Source: Rubrolithibacter danxiaensis
GTDB taxonomy: Bacteria; Bacteroidota; Bacteroidia; Sphingobacteriales; Sphingobacteriaceae
Direction: 5' to 3'
Length of the DNA: 64,000 nucleotides
Assembly: GCF_047272945.1 (NCBI RefSeq)
Contig: NZ_JBKOPS010000011.1
Coordinates: forward strand, 45,652 to 109,651
The notes beneath the pieces are model-generated. The model worked only from the letters and a program-made list of their open reading frames with translations. It searched no databases and was not told the DNA's origin. Shown here one piece after another: positions 1 to 9,022 of the stretch. Positions within the stretch are counted from its first letter, which is position 1; every line of letters starts with the position of its first letter. Made by a program: the position numbers and the translations under genes.

Positions 1-165
1 AAAGAAGGAGATTTCTTTGTAGGAAGAACCGAATCAGACTCTCCTGAAGTCGACAATGAGGTTTTAATTGATGCAACAAAAGATTATGCGCCACCGGGAG
101 GATTTGTAAATGTAACGATTGAAAAAGCTGAAGATTTCGATCTGTATGGACGAATTGTAAAATAA
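1..165 (+). CDS. rimO: Ribosomal protein S12 methylthiotransferase RimO, C-terminal fragment
   Basis: The window opens inside this gene; only the last 54 codons and the TAA stop are present. The translated tail has the stretch VGRTESDSPEVDNEVLI followed by GGFVNVTIEKAEDFDLYGRIV, which is the TRAM-domain end typical of RimO. RimO is a radical-SAM enzyme that adds a methylthio group to an aspartate of ribosomal protein S12. The radical-SAM core (CxxxCxxC) lies outside the window, so the name rests on the tail alone; the related tRNA enzyme MiaB is the main alternative. Confidence 0.82.
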   Translation, partial: KEGDFFVGRTESDSPEVDNEVLIDATKDYAPPGGFVNVTIEKAEDFDLYGRIVK

Positions 166-214
166 ATGGCTCTTTTGGAAAAATTCCGGTTTTTCATTCT
201 ATTTTCGTCAGCAA

Positions 215-1816
215 ATGAAATCAAGCTGTATTGATTATAAAGATACCGGTTATTTTTCTCCTGCTGTAATCCAGTATTTACAGCAAAGCCCGCAACTCTT
301 CCCTTTCATAGCTTACCAGCCAACGTTTGAAGGGTTAAAACAGGCAATTGAAAACAGAGTCTTTAAAGGCGATCGAAAAGTTCTGGTTGAAGTACTTCAG
401 GACCAATATAAAGAGCTTGATAAAACTTCTAAACTATCAGAGGCAGTAAATCAAAACCTTAGTTTACTGCTTAAAGATTCTACCTATACGATTACAACCG
501 GCCATCAGCTTAATATCTTCACGGGGCCACTTTACTTTATCTTTAAAATAGTTACGGCCATTAATCTGGCAAAGGAACTGAAGGAAAAATTTCCGGATAA
601 AGATTTTGTTCCTGTCTATTGGATGGCAACAGAAGATCATGACTTCGCCGAAATTAATCATACAAGTGTACAAGGGCAAAAATTAAGCTGGGACGCAGAA
701 GTTTCAGGAGCAACGGGAAGGTTAAGTACAGAAACAATAAGCGCAACAGTAAAAGCATATCAGCAACTATTGGGAATTTCTGAAAATGCCACCCGCTTAT
801 CAAAACTCGCAGAAGAAGCTTATCTGCAGCATAAAAATTTAGCAGATGCAACGCGGTATTTTGTTAATACACTCTTCAGCGAATTCGGATTAATAATACT
901 CGATGCTGACAATAAACAGTTAAAGCAGCTTTTTGCGCCTTTTATAGAAAAGGATATTACAGAAAATAACAGCTACCGGCTGATTTCAGACACAAGTAAT
1001 GAACTGGAAAACGCAGGTTTTAAAACTCAGGTTAATGCCCGTGAAATAAACTTTTTCTACCTGCTCGATAACTTCCGCGAACGAATAGTTCGTGAGGGAG
1101 AGAAATATTATGTCTTAAACTCGGAGATTGAATTTTCTAAAGAGGAATTATCGAAAGAAATCAGGCAGCATCCGGAGCGTTTTAGTCCAAACGTAATTAT
1201 GCGCCCTCTTTACCAGGAACTTATTCTGCCTAATTTAGCCTACGTTGGCGGAGGTGCGGAAATTGTTTACTGGCTGCAATTAAAGAAGAATTTTGATTTT
1301 TATGGAATAGACTTTCCTGTTCTGGTACTGCGTAATTCTGCCTTAATAGCAACTGATAAATTACAGGATAAATTAAATCGCTTAGATCTTACTCTTGCCG
1401 ATATTTTTAAAGATCCAGAATCAGTCAAAAAAGAATGGGTACTAAAAAACAGCACTCAAACACTTACCCTGGATGAAGAATGGCAGGAACTGAAGGATGT
1501 GTTGGAAAAAGCAAAACTAAAAGCTACAAAAATTGACTCGACACTTGGCCCAAGCACAGAAGCTGTTGCTGTACGTCTGCATAAGGCTATCAGCAATCTC
1601 GAGAAAAAATTGATCAAAGCTGAAAAAAGGAATTATGACGGTAGCTTATCTTTAATTGACAACCTACGCAAAAAATATTTCGCAGGTAACAGTTTACAGG
1701 AACGGACGGAAAATTTTAGTTCTTTTTATGTAAAGTACGGCGATACCCTGATAGACGAGCTTGCTCAATATTTTAAACCTCTCGATTTTAAATTCACTAT
1801 TTTAGAACCTAAATGA
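215..1816 (+). CDS. bshC: Bacillithiol biosynthesis cysteine-adding enzyme BshC
   Basis: The 533-residue product matches the usual BshC length. BshC carries out the last step of bacillithiol synthesis, joining cysteine to glucosaminyl-malate in the cytosol. Recognisable family stretches are GHQLNIFTGPLYFIFK (about residues 96-111) and VYWMATEDHDFAEI (about 134-147). The C-terminal third is charged and probably forms a coiled coil. The ATG at 215 is the first in frame and has no clear Shine-Dalgarno. The stop overlaps the next gene by 4 bases (ATGA), suggesting translational coupling. bshA and bshB are not in the window. Bacillithiol is known from Firmicutes and many Bacteroidota, so its presence fits the proposed taxonomy. 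Confidence 0.93.
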   Translation: MKSSCIDYKDTGYFSPAVIQYLQQSPQLFPFIAYQPTFEGLKQAIENRVFKGDRKVLVEVLQDQYKELDKTSKLSEAVNQNLSLLLKDSTYTITTGHQLNIFTGPLYFIFKIVTAINLAKELKEKFPDKDFVPVYWMATEDHDFAEINHTSVQGQKLSWDAEVSGATGRLSTETISATVKAYQQLLGISENATRLSKLAEEAYLQHKNLADATRYFVNTLFSEFGLIILDADNKQLKQLFAPFIEKDITENNSYRLISDTSNELENAGFKTQVNAREINFFYLLDNFRERIVREGEKYYVLNSEIEFSKEELSKEIRQHPERFSPNVIMRPLYQELILPNLAYVGGGAEIVYWLQLKKNFDFYGIDFPVLVLRNSALIATDKLQDKLNRLDLTLADIFKDPESVKKEWVLKNSTQTLTLDEEWQELKDVLEKAKLKATKIDSTLGPSTEAVAVRLHKAISNLEKKLIKAEKRNYDGSLSLIDNLRKKYFAGNSLQERTENFSSFYVKYGDTLIDELAQYFKPLDFKFTILEPK

Positions 1817-2901
1817 GTTATCAAATCTTTTCAGAAGACCGGCTGAGAAAATTTACTGAAGCCATATTTATAAAAATAGGTTGCCCCGAAAAAGATGCAT
1901 ATCAGGCTGCAGATGTGTTATTATCATCGGATTTGAGAGGAATTGACTCGCATGGCGTTGCCCGGCTAAGCGGATATGTACGTTTATGGGAGAAAAAAAG
2001 AATTAATCCGAACCCGAATATTAAGATTGTACACGAAACTCCAACTACCGCTACTGTGGATGGCGACAGCGGTCTGGGACTGGTAGTAGCTCCTTTTGCA
2101 ATGAGGATAGCTATTGAAAAAGCAGAAAAATATGGTTCCGGCTGGGTATCTGTTAAAAATTCAAATCATTTTGGAATAGCTGGGTATCACTCACTAAAAG
2201 CGGTAGAAAAAGGAATGATTGGCTTTTCAATGACAAATGCAAGCCCGCTTGTTGCGCCCACCCATACAACTGAGCGTCTTTTGGGCACTAATCCGATGTG
2301 TTATGCTTTTCCTGCCGGAAATTATCCTCCTGTAGTGATTGACATGGCAACCTCTTCGGCTGCTAATGGAAAACTTGAAATAGCTCAGCGGACAGGAAAA
2401 TCAATACCTGAAGGCTGGGTTCAAACTAAAAGTGGCGAATCTTCTACCGATCCACATGCTTTGAAAAACGGGGGCTCTTTACTGCCCCTGGGAAGTGATA
2501 GAGAGCATGGAAGCCACAAGGGATTTGGATTAAGTGCTACAGTTGATATCTTATCTGCTGTACTTTCGGGTGCTAATTATGGCCCTTGGGTTCCTCCTTT
2601 TGTTGCATTTCTGGAACCGCCGAAAGATCCTGTAGGCCAGGGAATAGGTCATTTTTTAGGTGCAATGCGTGTTGACGGATTTCGCCCTTTAGATGAATTT
2701 AAGACCCACATGGATACCTGGATAGAGCGATTCAAGAGGGCAGAACCAATAGACCCACAACAAAAAGTAATAATACCCGGAGAACCAGAGCTTGAAGCAG
2801 AAAAAATTCGCAAAACAGAGGGAATACCTTTATACGAAGCTGTAGTAAACGATTTGAATGATCTTGCTGCCCGTTTAAATATTCCCCGGTTAGATTCGTA
2901 A
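1813..2901 (+). CDS. Malate/L-lactate dehydrogenase family (LDH2/MDH2) oxidoreductase
   Basis: This 362-residue protein belongs to the NAD(P)-dependent LDH2/MDH2 family, which is unrelated in fold to classical malate or lactate dehydrogenases. Visible family signatures are SDLRGIDSHGVARL (residues about 40-53, with the catalytic-type histidine), KNSNHFGIAGYH and GTNPMCYAFP. Members reduce 2-oxoacids such as malate, lactate, sulfolactate or ureidoglycolate; the sequence alone does not fix the substrate. The start ATG overlaps the bshC stop (ATGA). Pairing with bshC suggests co-transcription, not a proven metabolic link. Confidence 0.88.
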   Translation: MSYQIFSEDRLRKFTEAIFIKIGCPEKDAYQAADVLLSSDLRGIDSHGVARLSGYVRLWEKKRINPNPNIKIVHETPTTATVDGDSGLGLVVAPFAMRIAIEKAEKYGSGWVSVKNSNHFGIAGYHSLKAVEKGMIGFSMTNASPLVAPTHTTERLLGTNPMCYAFPAGNYPPVVIDMATSSAANGKLEIAQRTGKSIPEGWVQTKSGESSTDPHALKNGGSLLPLGSDREHGSHKGFGLSATVDILSAVLSGANYGPWVPPFVAFLEPPKDPVGQGIGHFLGAMRVDGFRPLDEFKTHMDTWIERFKRAEPIDPQQKVIIPGEPELEAEKIRKTEGIPLYEAVVNDLNDLAARLNIPRLDS

Positions 2902-2989
2902 GCTGCTGTTAAATCCCCCTTTACAGTTCTCCTGTTTACGCTAAAACTATTCTGATAAAAATAAGGTTTAATAGGTGCAAAGTAATCCT

Positions 2990-4570
2990 ATGGAAACCTC
3001 AAACAATATCATCAGAAATCATGAGACGTTAACTCAAAACACTGACAGAGATTCGAGTACAAGAAGTATCTGGCAGGAAGGAGTTCCGGAATTAGAGAGC
3101 TCAAATGCATCAAACTTCAATCCTGCTACTATTTACGATGTATTAATTATAGGTGGGGGAATTACAGGTTTGACAACTGCCTTATTACTGCAAAAGGCCG
3201 GAAAGAACTGCATTCTTGCAGAAGCGCATACATTAGGTTACGGCACAACAGGAGGCACCACCGCCCATATAAATACTTTTTTAGATACAAGTTATAAAAC
3301 TATAGAAAGTAATTTTGGCAAAGAGGGATCTGAACTGGTTGCAGAGGCAACACAACAGGCAATTGACCTGATTTATCAACTGGTAAAAGAATATAATATT
3401 AATTGCGATTTTGAGTTCCTTCCCGGTTACCTGTATGCTGAAACAGATGATCAGGGCTCGGAGCTTGAAAAAATATACGAGTCTGCAGTACAGGCTGGGG
3501 TTTCGGTACGAATAGTTTCAGAGTCACCTGTTCCCGCTCCTTTCAAAAAGGCAATTATTTACGAAGGACAAGCGAAATTTCACCCCTTAAAGTACATCAT
3601 AAGTCTGGCAAATGAGTTTGCAAAACTTGGTGGTATCATCCTTGAACATACTTTTATTCGCGACCTGAAAACGGAGGGACAATTTCATGTTGCTAAAAGC
3701 GATTCGGTTTCTATAAATGCAGGTAAAGTGGTGTATGCGACACACATTCCTCCCGGAATTAATCTATTACATTTCCGCTGTGCGCCTTACCGCAGTTATG
3801 CTGTTGCATTTAAAGCCGGCGAAACTACATTTCCACAAGCCCTTGCTTATGATATGCAACAACCGTATCATTATTTTCGCTGCCAGCTCATTAACCAACA
3901 GCGCTACATGATTGTGGGTGGAAGCGATCATAAAACCGGACATGGCAGCCCAGGCGAAGCCTTTAAAACCCTGGAGGAATATGTAAAAACACTTTATCCA
4001 GAGGCCTATATTGAATATCGCTGGTCAGCACAATTCTACGAACCCAGCGATGGCTTGCCCTATATAGGAAAACTACCCGGAATAGACGAAGGAGTATATG
4101 TAGCTACCGGATACAGCGGAAACGGAATAACTTATGGAAGTATTGCAGGAAAAATTTTAACTGACCTTATACTTACCGGAGAAAGCGAATTTGAAAAAGT
4201 TTTCAGTCCGGGACGAATCAAACCGGTTGCCGGATTCCAGGAATTTGTAAAGGAAAACGCCAATGTTGCCTATCATTTTATCGCGGACCGTTTTTCTGTG
4301 CGCTCTATACAGTCCTTGCAGGAAATGCTGCCCGATAGTGGCAATGTCGTTGAACATGAAGGAAAAAAGCTGGCCGTTTATAAAGACGCATCGGGAGAAA
4401 TACATGCATTAAATCCGGTTTGCAGCCACGCAAAATGTATTGTTAACTGGAACAACGTAGAAAAAAGCTGGGACTGCCCCTGCCACGGAGCCCGCTATGG
4501 CATTAACGGCGAAGTATTGAATGGGCCGGCCAGCTATGGACTACAAAAAATAGAGCTTAATAAAGAATAA
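2990..4570 (+). CDS. FAD-dependent oxidoreductase with C-terminal Rieske [2Fe-2S] domain
   Basis: The N-terminal part is a DadA-type (DAO) flavoprotein: the dinucleotide-binding fingerprint VLIIGGGITGLTTALLLQKAG lies about 50 residues from the start, and a second FAD contact YVATGYSGNGITYGS comes near residue 380. The last 100 residues form a Rieske domain with ligand pairs C-x-H (in PVCSHAKC) and C-x-x-H (in CPCHGARYG). Such fusions resemble Bacillus YhfW; the substrate is unknown, probably an amine or amino acid. The reading frame can also start at GTG 2975, but the ATG at 2990 is preferred. The gene ends in a strong hairpin. Confidence 0.88.
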   Translation: METSNNIIRNHETLTQNTDRDSSTRSIWQEGVPELESSNASNFNPATIYDVLIIGGGITGLTTALLLQKAGKNCILAEAHTLGYGTTGGTTAHINTFLDTSYKTIESNFGKEGSELVAEATQQAIDLIYQLVKEYNINCDFEFLPGYLYAETDDQGSELEKIYESAVQAGVSVRIVSESPVPAPFKKAIIYEGQAKFHPLKYIISLANEFAKLGGIILEHTFIRDLKTEGQFHVAKSDSVSINAGKVVYATHIPPGINLLHFRCAPYRSYAVAFKAGETTFPQALAYDMQQPYHYFRCQLINQQRYMIVGGSDHKTGHGSPGEAFKTLEEYVKTLYPEAYIEYRWSAQFYEPSDGLPYIGKLPGIDEGVYVATGYSGNGITYGSIAGKILTDLILTGESEFEKVFSPGRIKPVAGFQEFVKENANVAYHFIADRFSVRSIQSLQEMLPDSGNVVEHEGKKLAVYKDASGEIHALNPVCSHAKCIVNWNNVEKSWDCPCHGARYGINGEVLNGPASYGLQKIELNKE

Positions 4571-4595
4571 GATAAGAATACTCTTATCTTATTCT
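4564..4595. terminator. Bidirectional hairpin terminator between convergent genes
   Basis: A perfect 14-base inverted repeat (4564-4577 against 4582-4595) with a 4-base ATAC loop begins inside the final codons of the FAD/Rieske gene and ends 10 bases from the lepB stop. It can fold on both strands and sits between two convergent genes. The stem is AT-rich and lacks a long U tract, so termination efficiency is uncertain. Confidence 0.65.
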
Positions 4596-4605
4596 ACTTG
4601 ACATT

Positions 4606-5700
4606 TTAATGTATTCCCATAAATATTCTACTCCAACGTATTCCGTGATTTCCCCAGCTCATCCATACGAATAATGCTTTACCTACCACATGATCTTCGG
4701 GAACAAAACCCCAGAAACGGGAATCCAGTGAATTGTGCCGGTTATCTCCCATCATCCAGTAATAATCCATTTTGAACGTATAGGAGTCTGCTTTCTTTCC
4801 GTTGATAAAAATTTCTTGTCCTTTTTTAGATACTTTATTGCCCTCATACACTTCTATTGCCCTTTGATAAAGCGGAAAAGTTGTGCTGTCTAATTTTACT
4901 GTCCAGTTCTTTTTTGGAACGATTAGGGGACCAAAATTATCTGCATTCCACTTGAAGTCTGGATTATGCGGAAATACCTGGCTATCGTACTCTCCCATCG
5001 GCCGTATCATAGGCTGAACCACTTTAACATTTGCCCATTTTTTTACCATTTCAGCATCTTCAGCCGTCATTGTAAAGTAATAGACGTCGGCAGAAGCCCG
5101 CTGATTTTCGATATGAAGATCTTCGAGCGCATCCGGATTAAAATCATTCCCATCTGTCTGAACATAATAATCCGTTTGTCCGAACCGCGGCGTTTCTGAA
5201 GGCTTTCCATTTACGTAAACGCGTGCATTTATGATTCGTAATGTATCTCCGGGAATTGCAACGCATCTTTTTATATAATTTTCTCTTTTATCTACCGGGC
5301 GGTAAAAAGGAGAATCTGCTTCCATCGGGTAATTAAAAACTACTACATCGTTTCGTTTAATATCGCTTAACCCGGGAAGACGATGATATTTTAATTGAAT
5401 TCCATCCCAGTATGCTTTGGTTCCAATCACCGGCATGGTATGATGGGCAAAAGGAAAAGCAACAGGCGTCATCGGAATACGGGCGCCATAATTTATTTTA
5501 CTTACAAATAAAAAGTCGCCAACTAAAAGCGATTTCTCCATAGACCCTGTGGGAATGGTGTACGCTTCCAATAGCAATCCACGTATTAATGTAGCAGCTA
5601 TGACAGCAAAAACAATTGCGTCAAACCATTCCCTGCCCTTACTTTTTTTCTTTACTGTTTTGGTCGAGTCTTTATCTTTCTTCCAGAATTTCAAATTCAT
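4606..5700 (-). CDS. lepB: Signal peptidase I
   Basis: This membrane-bound peptidase cleaves signal peptides from exported proteins. The 364-residue protein has one N-terminal membrane segment (about residues 24-43), then the catalytic serine in TIPTGSMEKSLL (Ser53) and the catalytic lysine in RENYIKRCVAIPGDTL (Lys144). The C-terminal box MMGDNRHNSLDSRFWGFV is clear. A large insertion of about 130 residues separates the lysine region from that box, making it longer than the Gram-positive enzymes; such insertions are common in Bacteroidota. It follows dapB after a 10-base gap and probably ends the par-dapB-lepB operon. Confidence 0.95.
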   Translation of the reverse strand: MNLKFWKKDKDSTKTVKKKSKGREWFDAIVFAVIAATLIRGLLLEAYTIPTGSMEKSLLVGDFLFVSKINYGARIPMTPVAFPFAHHTMPVIGTKAYWDGIQLKYHRLPGLSDIKRNDVVVFNYPMEADSPFYRPVDKRENYIKRCVAIPGDTLRIINARVYVNGKPSETPRFGQTDYYVQTDGNDFNPDALEDLHIENQRASADVYYFTMTAEDAEMVKKWANVKVVQPMIRPMGEYDSQVFPHNPDFKWNADNFGPLIVPKKNWTVKLDSTTFPLYQRAIEVYEGNKVSKKGQEIFINGKKADSYTFKMDYYWMMGDNRHNSLDSRFWGFVPEDHVVGKALFVWMSWGNHGIRWSRIFMGIH

Positions 5701-5710
5701 TTTTTACTGA

Positions 5711-6454
5711 TTATATGTTAAAGTCAAACATATCTGCTACAGAATAAAATCCTTTTTTATCCTTGAGCCACTCTGCTGCCAGTACGGCACCCAGTGCAAA
5801 GCCGGCTCTGTTATGCGCTTTGTGCTTAAATTCAATTTCGTCTACTTCCGAGCTGTATATAACCGTATGTGTTCCCGGAACATCTTCTATACGATGCGAT
5901 TCAATAAGTAATTGTTCCGGCTTGGGAATTACATCCTCCCCTTCACCTGCCAGGTCATTCACCCATTCGGTTTTTCGCTCAATCTTTTCCAATATTCCTT
6001 CGCCAATAGTGATGGCCGTACCGCTTGGGGAATCCAGTTTTTGTGTATGATGAATTTCCTCCACCTGTACATCATACTGCGGGTAGCGGTTCATGAGCTT
6101 CGCCAGCACTTTATTTACAAAGAAAAACACGTTTACCCCCACACTGAAATTAGATGCGTACAATAGTGCATTGTTACTTTCTTCGCATTTCGCTTTTACT
6201 TCCGTGATGTGATCATACCAGCCCGTTGTACCTACTACTACCGGCACCTGTGCAGCAAAACAGGCTTCTATATTGGATAAAGCAGAATCGGGAGTGCTGA
6301 AATCAATCGCAACATCTGCTTTTTGCAGGTTTTCCGTGGTTAATTGATCGAGAGTAAAAGCATCAATTTTCAGAACAATTTCATGACCGCGGTCGAGAGC
6401 GAAACGTTCTATTATGCGGCCCATTTTGCCGTACCCAAGAAGAGCTATATTCAT
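5711..6454 (-). CDS. dapB: 4-hydroxy-tetrahydrodipicolinate reductase
   Basis: DapB reduces the product of DapA in the lysine/meso-diaminopimelate pathway, using NAD(P)H. The 247-residue protein begins with the Rossmann motif MNIALLGYGKMG, has VGTTGW in the nucleotide-binding lobe, and carries the substrate-binding stretch EEIHHTQKLDSPSGTAI near residues 137-153. The start overlaps the preceding stop by 4 bases (ATGA). The partner enzyme DapA is encoded at 15441-16322, and MurE in this window has a meso-DAP-type motif, so the pathway feeds the peptidoglycan made here. Confidence 0.96.
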   Translation of the reverse strand: MNIALLGYGKMGRIIERFALDRGHEIVLKIDAFTLDQLTTENLQKADVAIDFSTPDSALSNIEACFAAQVPVVVGTTGWYDHITEVKAKCEESNNALLYASNFSVGVNVFFFVNKVLAKLMNRYPQYDVQVEEIHHTQKLDSPSGTAITIGEGILEKIERKTEWVNDLAGEGEDVIPKPEQLLIESHRIEDVPGTHTVIYSSEVDEIEFKHKAHNRAGFALGAVLAAEWLKDKKGFYSVADMFDFNI

Positions 6455-7164
6455 AAAGATAAGTTTATTTTTAGACCAGGCGAGGGCAAATAAGCATTTG
6501 CAAAACCAGGTGTGTTTATTGAAGGGGAAATTTTCAGCGAAATTTCATCGCTGATATCGAATCTGAAAAATTTGGCGTCTACATATGCATCAATCATCTG
6601 AACAGCATAAAAAGCAACTCCGCCTAAGATACTAAGATCACGGTTTCGACGGTAAAAATCTTTAGCCTGAATTAAGGACTCCGTTCGATAAGCAGTATAT
6701 TTCGGATTCAATGGCTCATCTTTATGCTCCGATCGATACTGCACTTCCTTTAAAAATTCATGGTAATAGCGGTTATTGAAATCAATTGCAAGTCCTATTC
6801 CTACAAAGCCGCCATATATTAGCGGAACTTTCCACCACCGGTGATTTCGTATCTGGCCCAGTCCCGGCAGGATTGCAGAAGCCAATACCGCTTTACGTGG
6901 CAGTTTTTCAAGCGCAAGCCGGGATGAATCTTTAAATACGGTGTCTTTCTTTGATTTCACCTTTACAGATTCAGCACTCTTAATCCTTTTTGGCAATACC
7001 CGTAAAGAATCATTTTTGATAGCTGTGGAGTCAGTCACTTTTTGAGGGGTTCCCGGGTTTCTCATTGCAGTATCAACTTTTACTACACTTGAGTCTGTCT
7101 GAGCAAAAACAGGCATACCTGCTGCCAAACAAATAAGTAGAAGTAAAAATTTAGGTACTGTCAT
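6451..7164 (-). CDS. DUF5683 domain-containing exported protein
   Basis: A 237-residue protein with a cleavable signal peptide (MTVPKFLLLLICLAAGMPVFAQ), a low-complexity Ser/Lys/Asp-rich linker (about residues 23-85), then the DUF5683 core AVLASAILPGLGQIRNHRWW with hydrophobic segments. Its function is not known. The start shares a base with the parB stop (TAATG) and its stop overlaps dapB, so it is embedded in the par-dap-lep operon; I recall this order as common in Bacteroidota. Its location suggests an envelope role, but this is inference. Confidence 0.85.
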   Translation of the reverse strand: MTVPKFLLLLICLAAGMPVFAQTDSSVVKVDTAMRNPGTPQKVTDSTAIKNDSLRVLPKRIKSAESVKVKSKKDTVFKDSSRLALEKLPRKAVLASAILPGLGQIRNHRWWKVPLIYGGFVGIGLAIDFNNRYYHEFLKEVQYRSEHKDEPLNPKYTAYRTESLIQAKDFYRRNRDLSILGGVAFYAVQMIDAYVDAKFFRFDISDEISLKISPSINTPGFANAYLPSPGLKINLSL

Positions 7165-8063
7165 TACCAGTCTAATAATTCCAAAATCCTGCTGAGATCT
7201 TCTTCAGACATGAACGGTATTTCGATAGCTCCCTTTCCTTTACCCTGCACCTTCAGCTTTACACGAGTAGCAAATTTAGAAGCAAGGTCATCCTGTATCT
7301 TCTGATATTGAAAAGAAACAGGTTCCTGCTTTTTTTCCTTCTTTTTTACGCCATGCTTTTGAATTTCTCTTACTAACTCCTCTGCTTTTCTAACAGAGAG
7401 TTCGTTTGAGATGATTTGCTGGTGTACATATAACTGCTTATCAGCATCCTCAACTCCCAGTAGCGCCTTCGCATGCCCCATTGATATTTCATTATCCCGA
7501 ATAGATATCTGAATAACGGGAGGCAATTTTAACAACCGCAGGTAATTAGTAACCGTCGACCTGTTCTTACTAACCCGATCACCCAGTTCTTCCTGCTTCA
7601 GATTGCATTCATCCAGCATACGCTGAAAACTCAGTGCAACCTCTATGGCGTTCAGGTTTTCCCGCTGGATATTCTCAATCAAAGCCATTTCCAGCATCTG
7701 CTGATCATTGGCGGTACGGATATAAGCAGGAACTTCCGTTAAACCCGCCAGTTTGGATGCCCGGAGACGCCGCTCACCTGAAATAAGCTGGTACACATTA
7801 TTATCCAGCCTTCGGACAGTAATGGGCTGAATCAATCCCTGAAGTTTTATAGATTCCGCTAAATCCTCCAAGGCCTGCGGATCAAACTCTGTTCGTGGCT
7901 GAAAAGGATTTATCTCTATTTTATTGATATGAATATGGCTGACAGATCCAATTGAATGAACTGTTTCTGCCGGACTTTGTACTCTGGGGGTTTGGACAGC
8001 TTCCGTATCATCAAGTAAAGCACTCAACCCTTTTCCTAACCCTGTTTTCTTCTGATACGTCAT
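7164..8063 (-). CDS. parB: Chromosome-partitioning protein ParB
   Basis: ParB binds parS sites and spreads on DNA to organise origin segregation. The 299-residue protein begins with KKTGLGKGLSALL, typical of chromosomal ParB. It contains the CTPase/nuclease-like N-domain (PFQPRTEFD, LAESIKLQGLIQPITVR, ISGERRLRASKLAGL) and a helix-turn-helix region (EELGDRVSKNRSTVTNYLRLLKLP). The C-terminal part is the dimerisation domain. It overlaps parA by 4 bases. I did not find a convincing parS palindrome in this window. Confidence 0.96.
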   Translation of the reverse strand: MTYQKKTGLGKGLSALLDDTEAVQTPRVQSPAETVHSIGSVSHIHINKIEINPFQPRTEFDPQALEDLAESIKLQGLIQPITVRRLDNNVYQLISGERRLRASKLAGLTEVPAYIRTANDQQMLEMALIENIQRENLNAIEVALSFQRMLDECNLKQEELGDRVSKNRSTVTNYLRLLKLPPVIQISIRDNEISMGHAKALLGVEDADKQLYVHQQIISNELSVRKAEELVREIQKHGVKKKEKKQEPVSFQYQKIQDDLASKFATRVKLKVQGKGKGAIEIPFMSEEDLSRILELLDW

Positions 8064-8866
8064 GTATTTGCGGTAGCTTGATTTTCAGTTTCCTGTTTTA
8101 ATAAACCGTTCTTTTTAATTATTTCTCTTGCCAGATTGAGGTAATTAATCGCTCCTTTGCAGTTGGCATCGTGCATAATTACCGATACTCCAAAACTCGG
8201 AGCCTCGCTCAAACGGGTATTTCTTTGAATAATGGTGTCAAACACGAGATCCTGAAAATGAGTTTTCACTTCTTCTACCACCTGGTTTGACAGCCGTAAT
8301 CGAACATCGTACATTGTTAATAAAATGCCTTCTATTTCGAGTTCTGTATTTAAACGGTTCTGTACAATTTTTATGGTATTCAGTAATTTTCCCAATCCTT
8401 CCAATGCAAAATATTCGCATTGTACGGGAATAATTACCGAATTGGCAGCCGTTAAAGCATTAATGGTAATTAAACCCAATGAGGGAGAACAATCAATAAT
8501 AATAAAATCGTAATCATCTTTTACCTGGTTCAATACCGATTTCATTTTATACTCCCGGTCGTTCAGGTTTATCATTTCGATCTCTGCACCTACCAGATCA
8601 ATGTGCGCAGGCAGCAGATCGAGAAATGGTGTATCTGTTTTTTGAATAGCGGCACGAGGATCTGACTCATTGATAATACACTCGTAAATACTCTCTTTTA
8701 TTGCCCTTGGATCAAAGCCAATGCCTGAAGTTGAATTTGCCTGCGGATCGGCATCTACCAGTAAGGTACGGTATTCTAAAACCGCAAGACTGGCAGCCAG
8801 GTTAATGGATGACGTAGTTTTTCCTACCCCTCCCTTTTGATTGGCTAACGCAATAATTTTACTCAT
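8060..8866 (-). CDS. parA: Chromosome-partitioning ATPase ParA (Soj family)
   Basis: ParA is a dimerising ATPase that moves ParB-parS complexes over the nucleoid. The 268-residue protein has the deviant Walker A motif KGGVGKTTSSINLA at residues 10-23, LLVDADPQANSTSG, the Walker B-like region YDFIIIDCSPSLG and PVQCEYFALEGL. It is the first gene of a run of five overlapping or close genes (parA, parB, DUF5683, dapB, lepB). The 156-base gap upstream is shared with the divergent FMN reductase gene and contains a nested inverted repeat. Confidence 0.96.
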   Translation of the reverse strand: MSKIIALANQKGGVGKTTSSINLAASLAVLEYRTLLVDADPQANSTSGIGFDPRAIKESIYECIINESDPRAAIQKTDTPFLDLLPAHIDLVGAEIEMINLNDREYKMKSVLNQVKDDYDFIIIDCSPSLGLITINALTAANSVIIPVQCEYFALEGLGKLLNTIKIVQNRLNTELEIEGILLTMYDVRLRLSNQVVEEVKTHFQDLVFDTIIQRNTRLSEAPSFGVSVIMHDANCKGAINYLNLAREIIKKNGLLKQETENQATANT

Positions 8867-8897
8867 CCTCTAAATATAATTGCAATCAATGTTTAAG

Positions 8898-8928
8898 CTG
8901 ACTTTAACACTCAAAATCATTATTTTTG
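8898..8928 (+). promoter_or_regulatory. Candidate promoter for the FMN reductase gene
   Basis: TATTTTTG at 8921-8928 fits the Bacteroidota -7 consensus TAnnTTTG. A weak CTGAC lies about 20 bases upstream in place of the -33 TTG box. The predicted leader would be about 90 bases and would include the inverted repeat at 8928-8969 and a short upstream reading frame at 8983. Confidence 0.35.
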
Positions 8929-8969
8929 TTCGTATTAAAGCGATTTTTATAATCGACTAAGATACGAAC
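8928..8969. repeat. Nested inverted repeat in the parA / FMN reductase intergenic region
   Basis: An outer perfect 8-base inverted repeat (GTTCGTAT at 8928-8935 and ATACGAAC at 8962-8969) encloses an inner 5-base one (CGATT at 8941-8945 and AATCG at 8951-8955). The 42-base element could be a cruciform, an operator or a leader hairpin. It lacks the central ACGT of known parS sites. It sits between divergent promoters, so an operator is the simplest reading. Confidence 0.5.
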
Positions 8970-9022
8970 TTTAAATAATTTTATGAGAGCTGCATTGGCT
9001 CATTTTACACATCTTATCAACA

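Noticed and set aside
5870..5882. TGTTCC-C-GGAACA palindrome near parAB as a parS site
   Set aside because: Known parS sites have a central ACGT. This palindrome is formed by dapB codons for Val-Pro-Gly-Thr and is likely chance.
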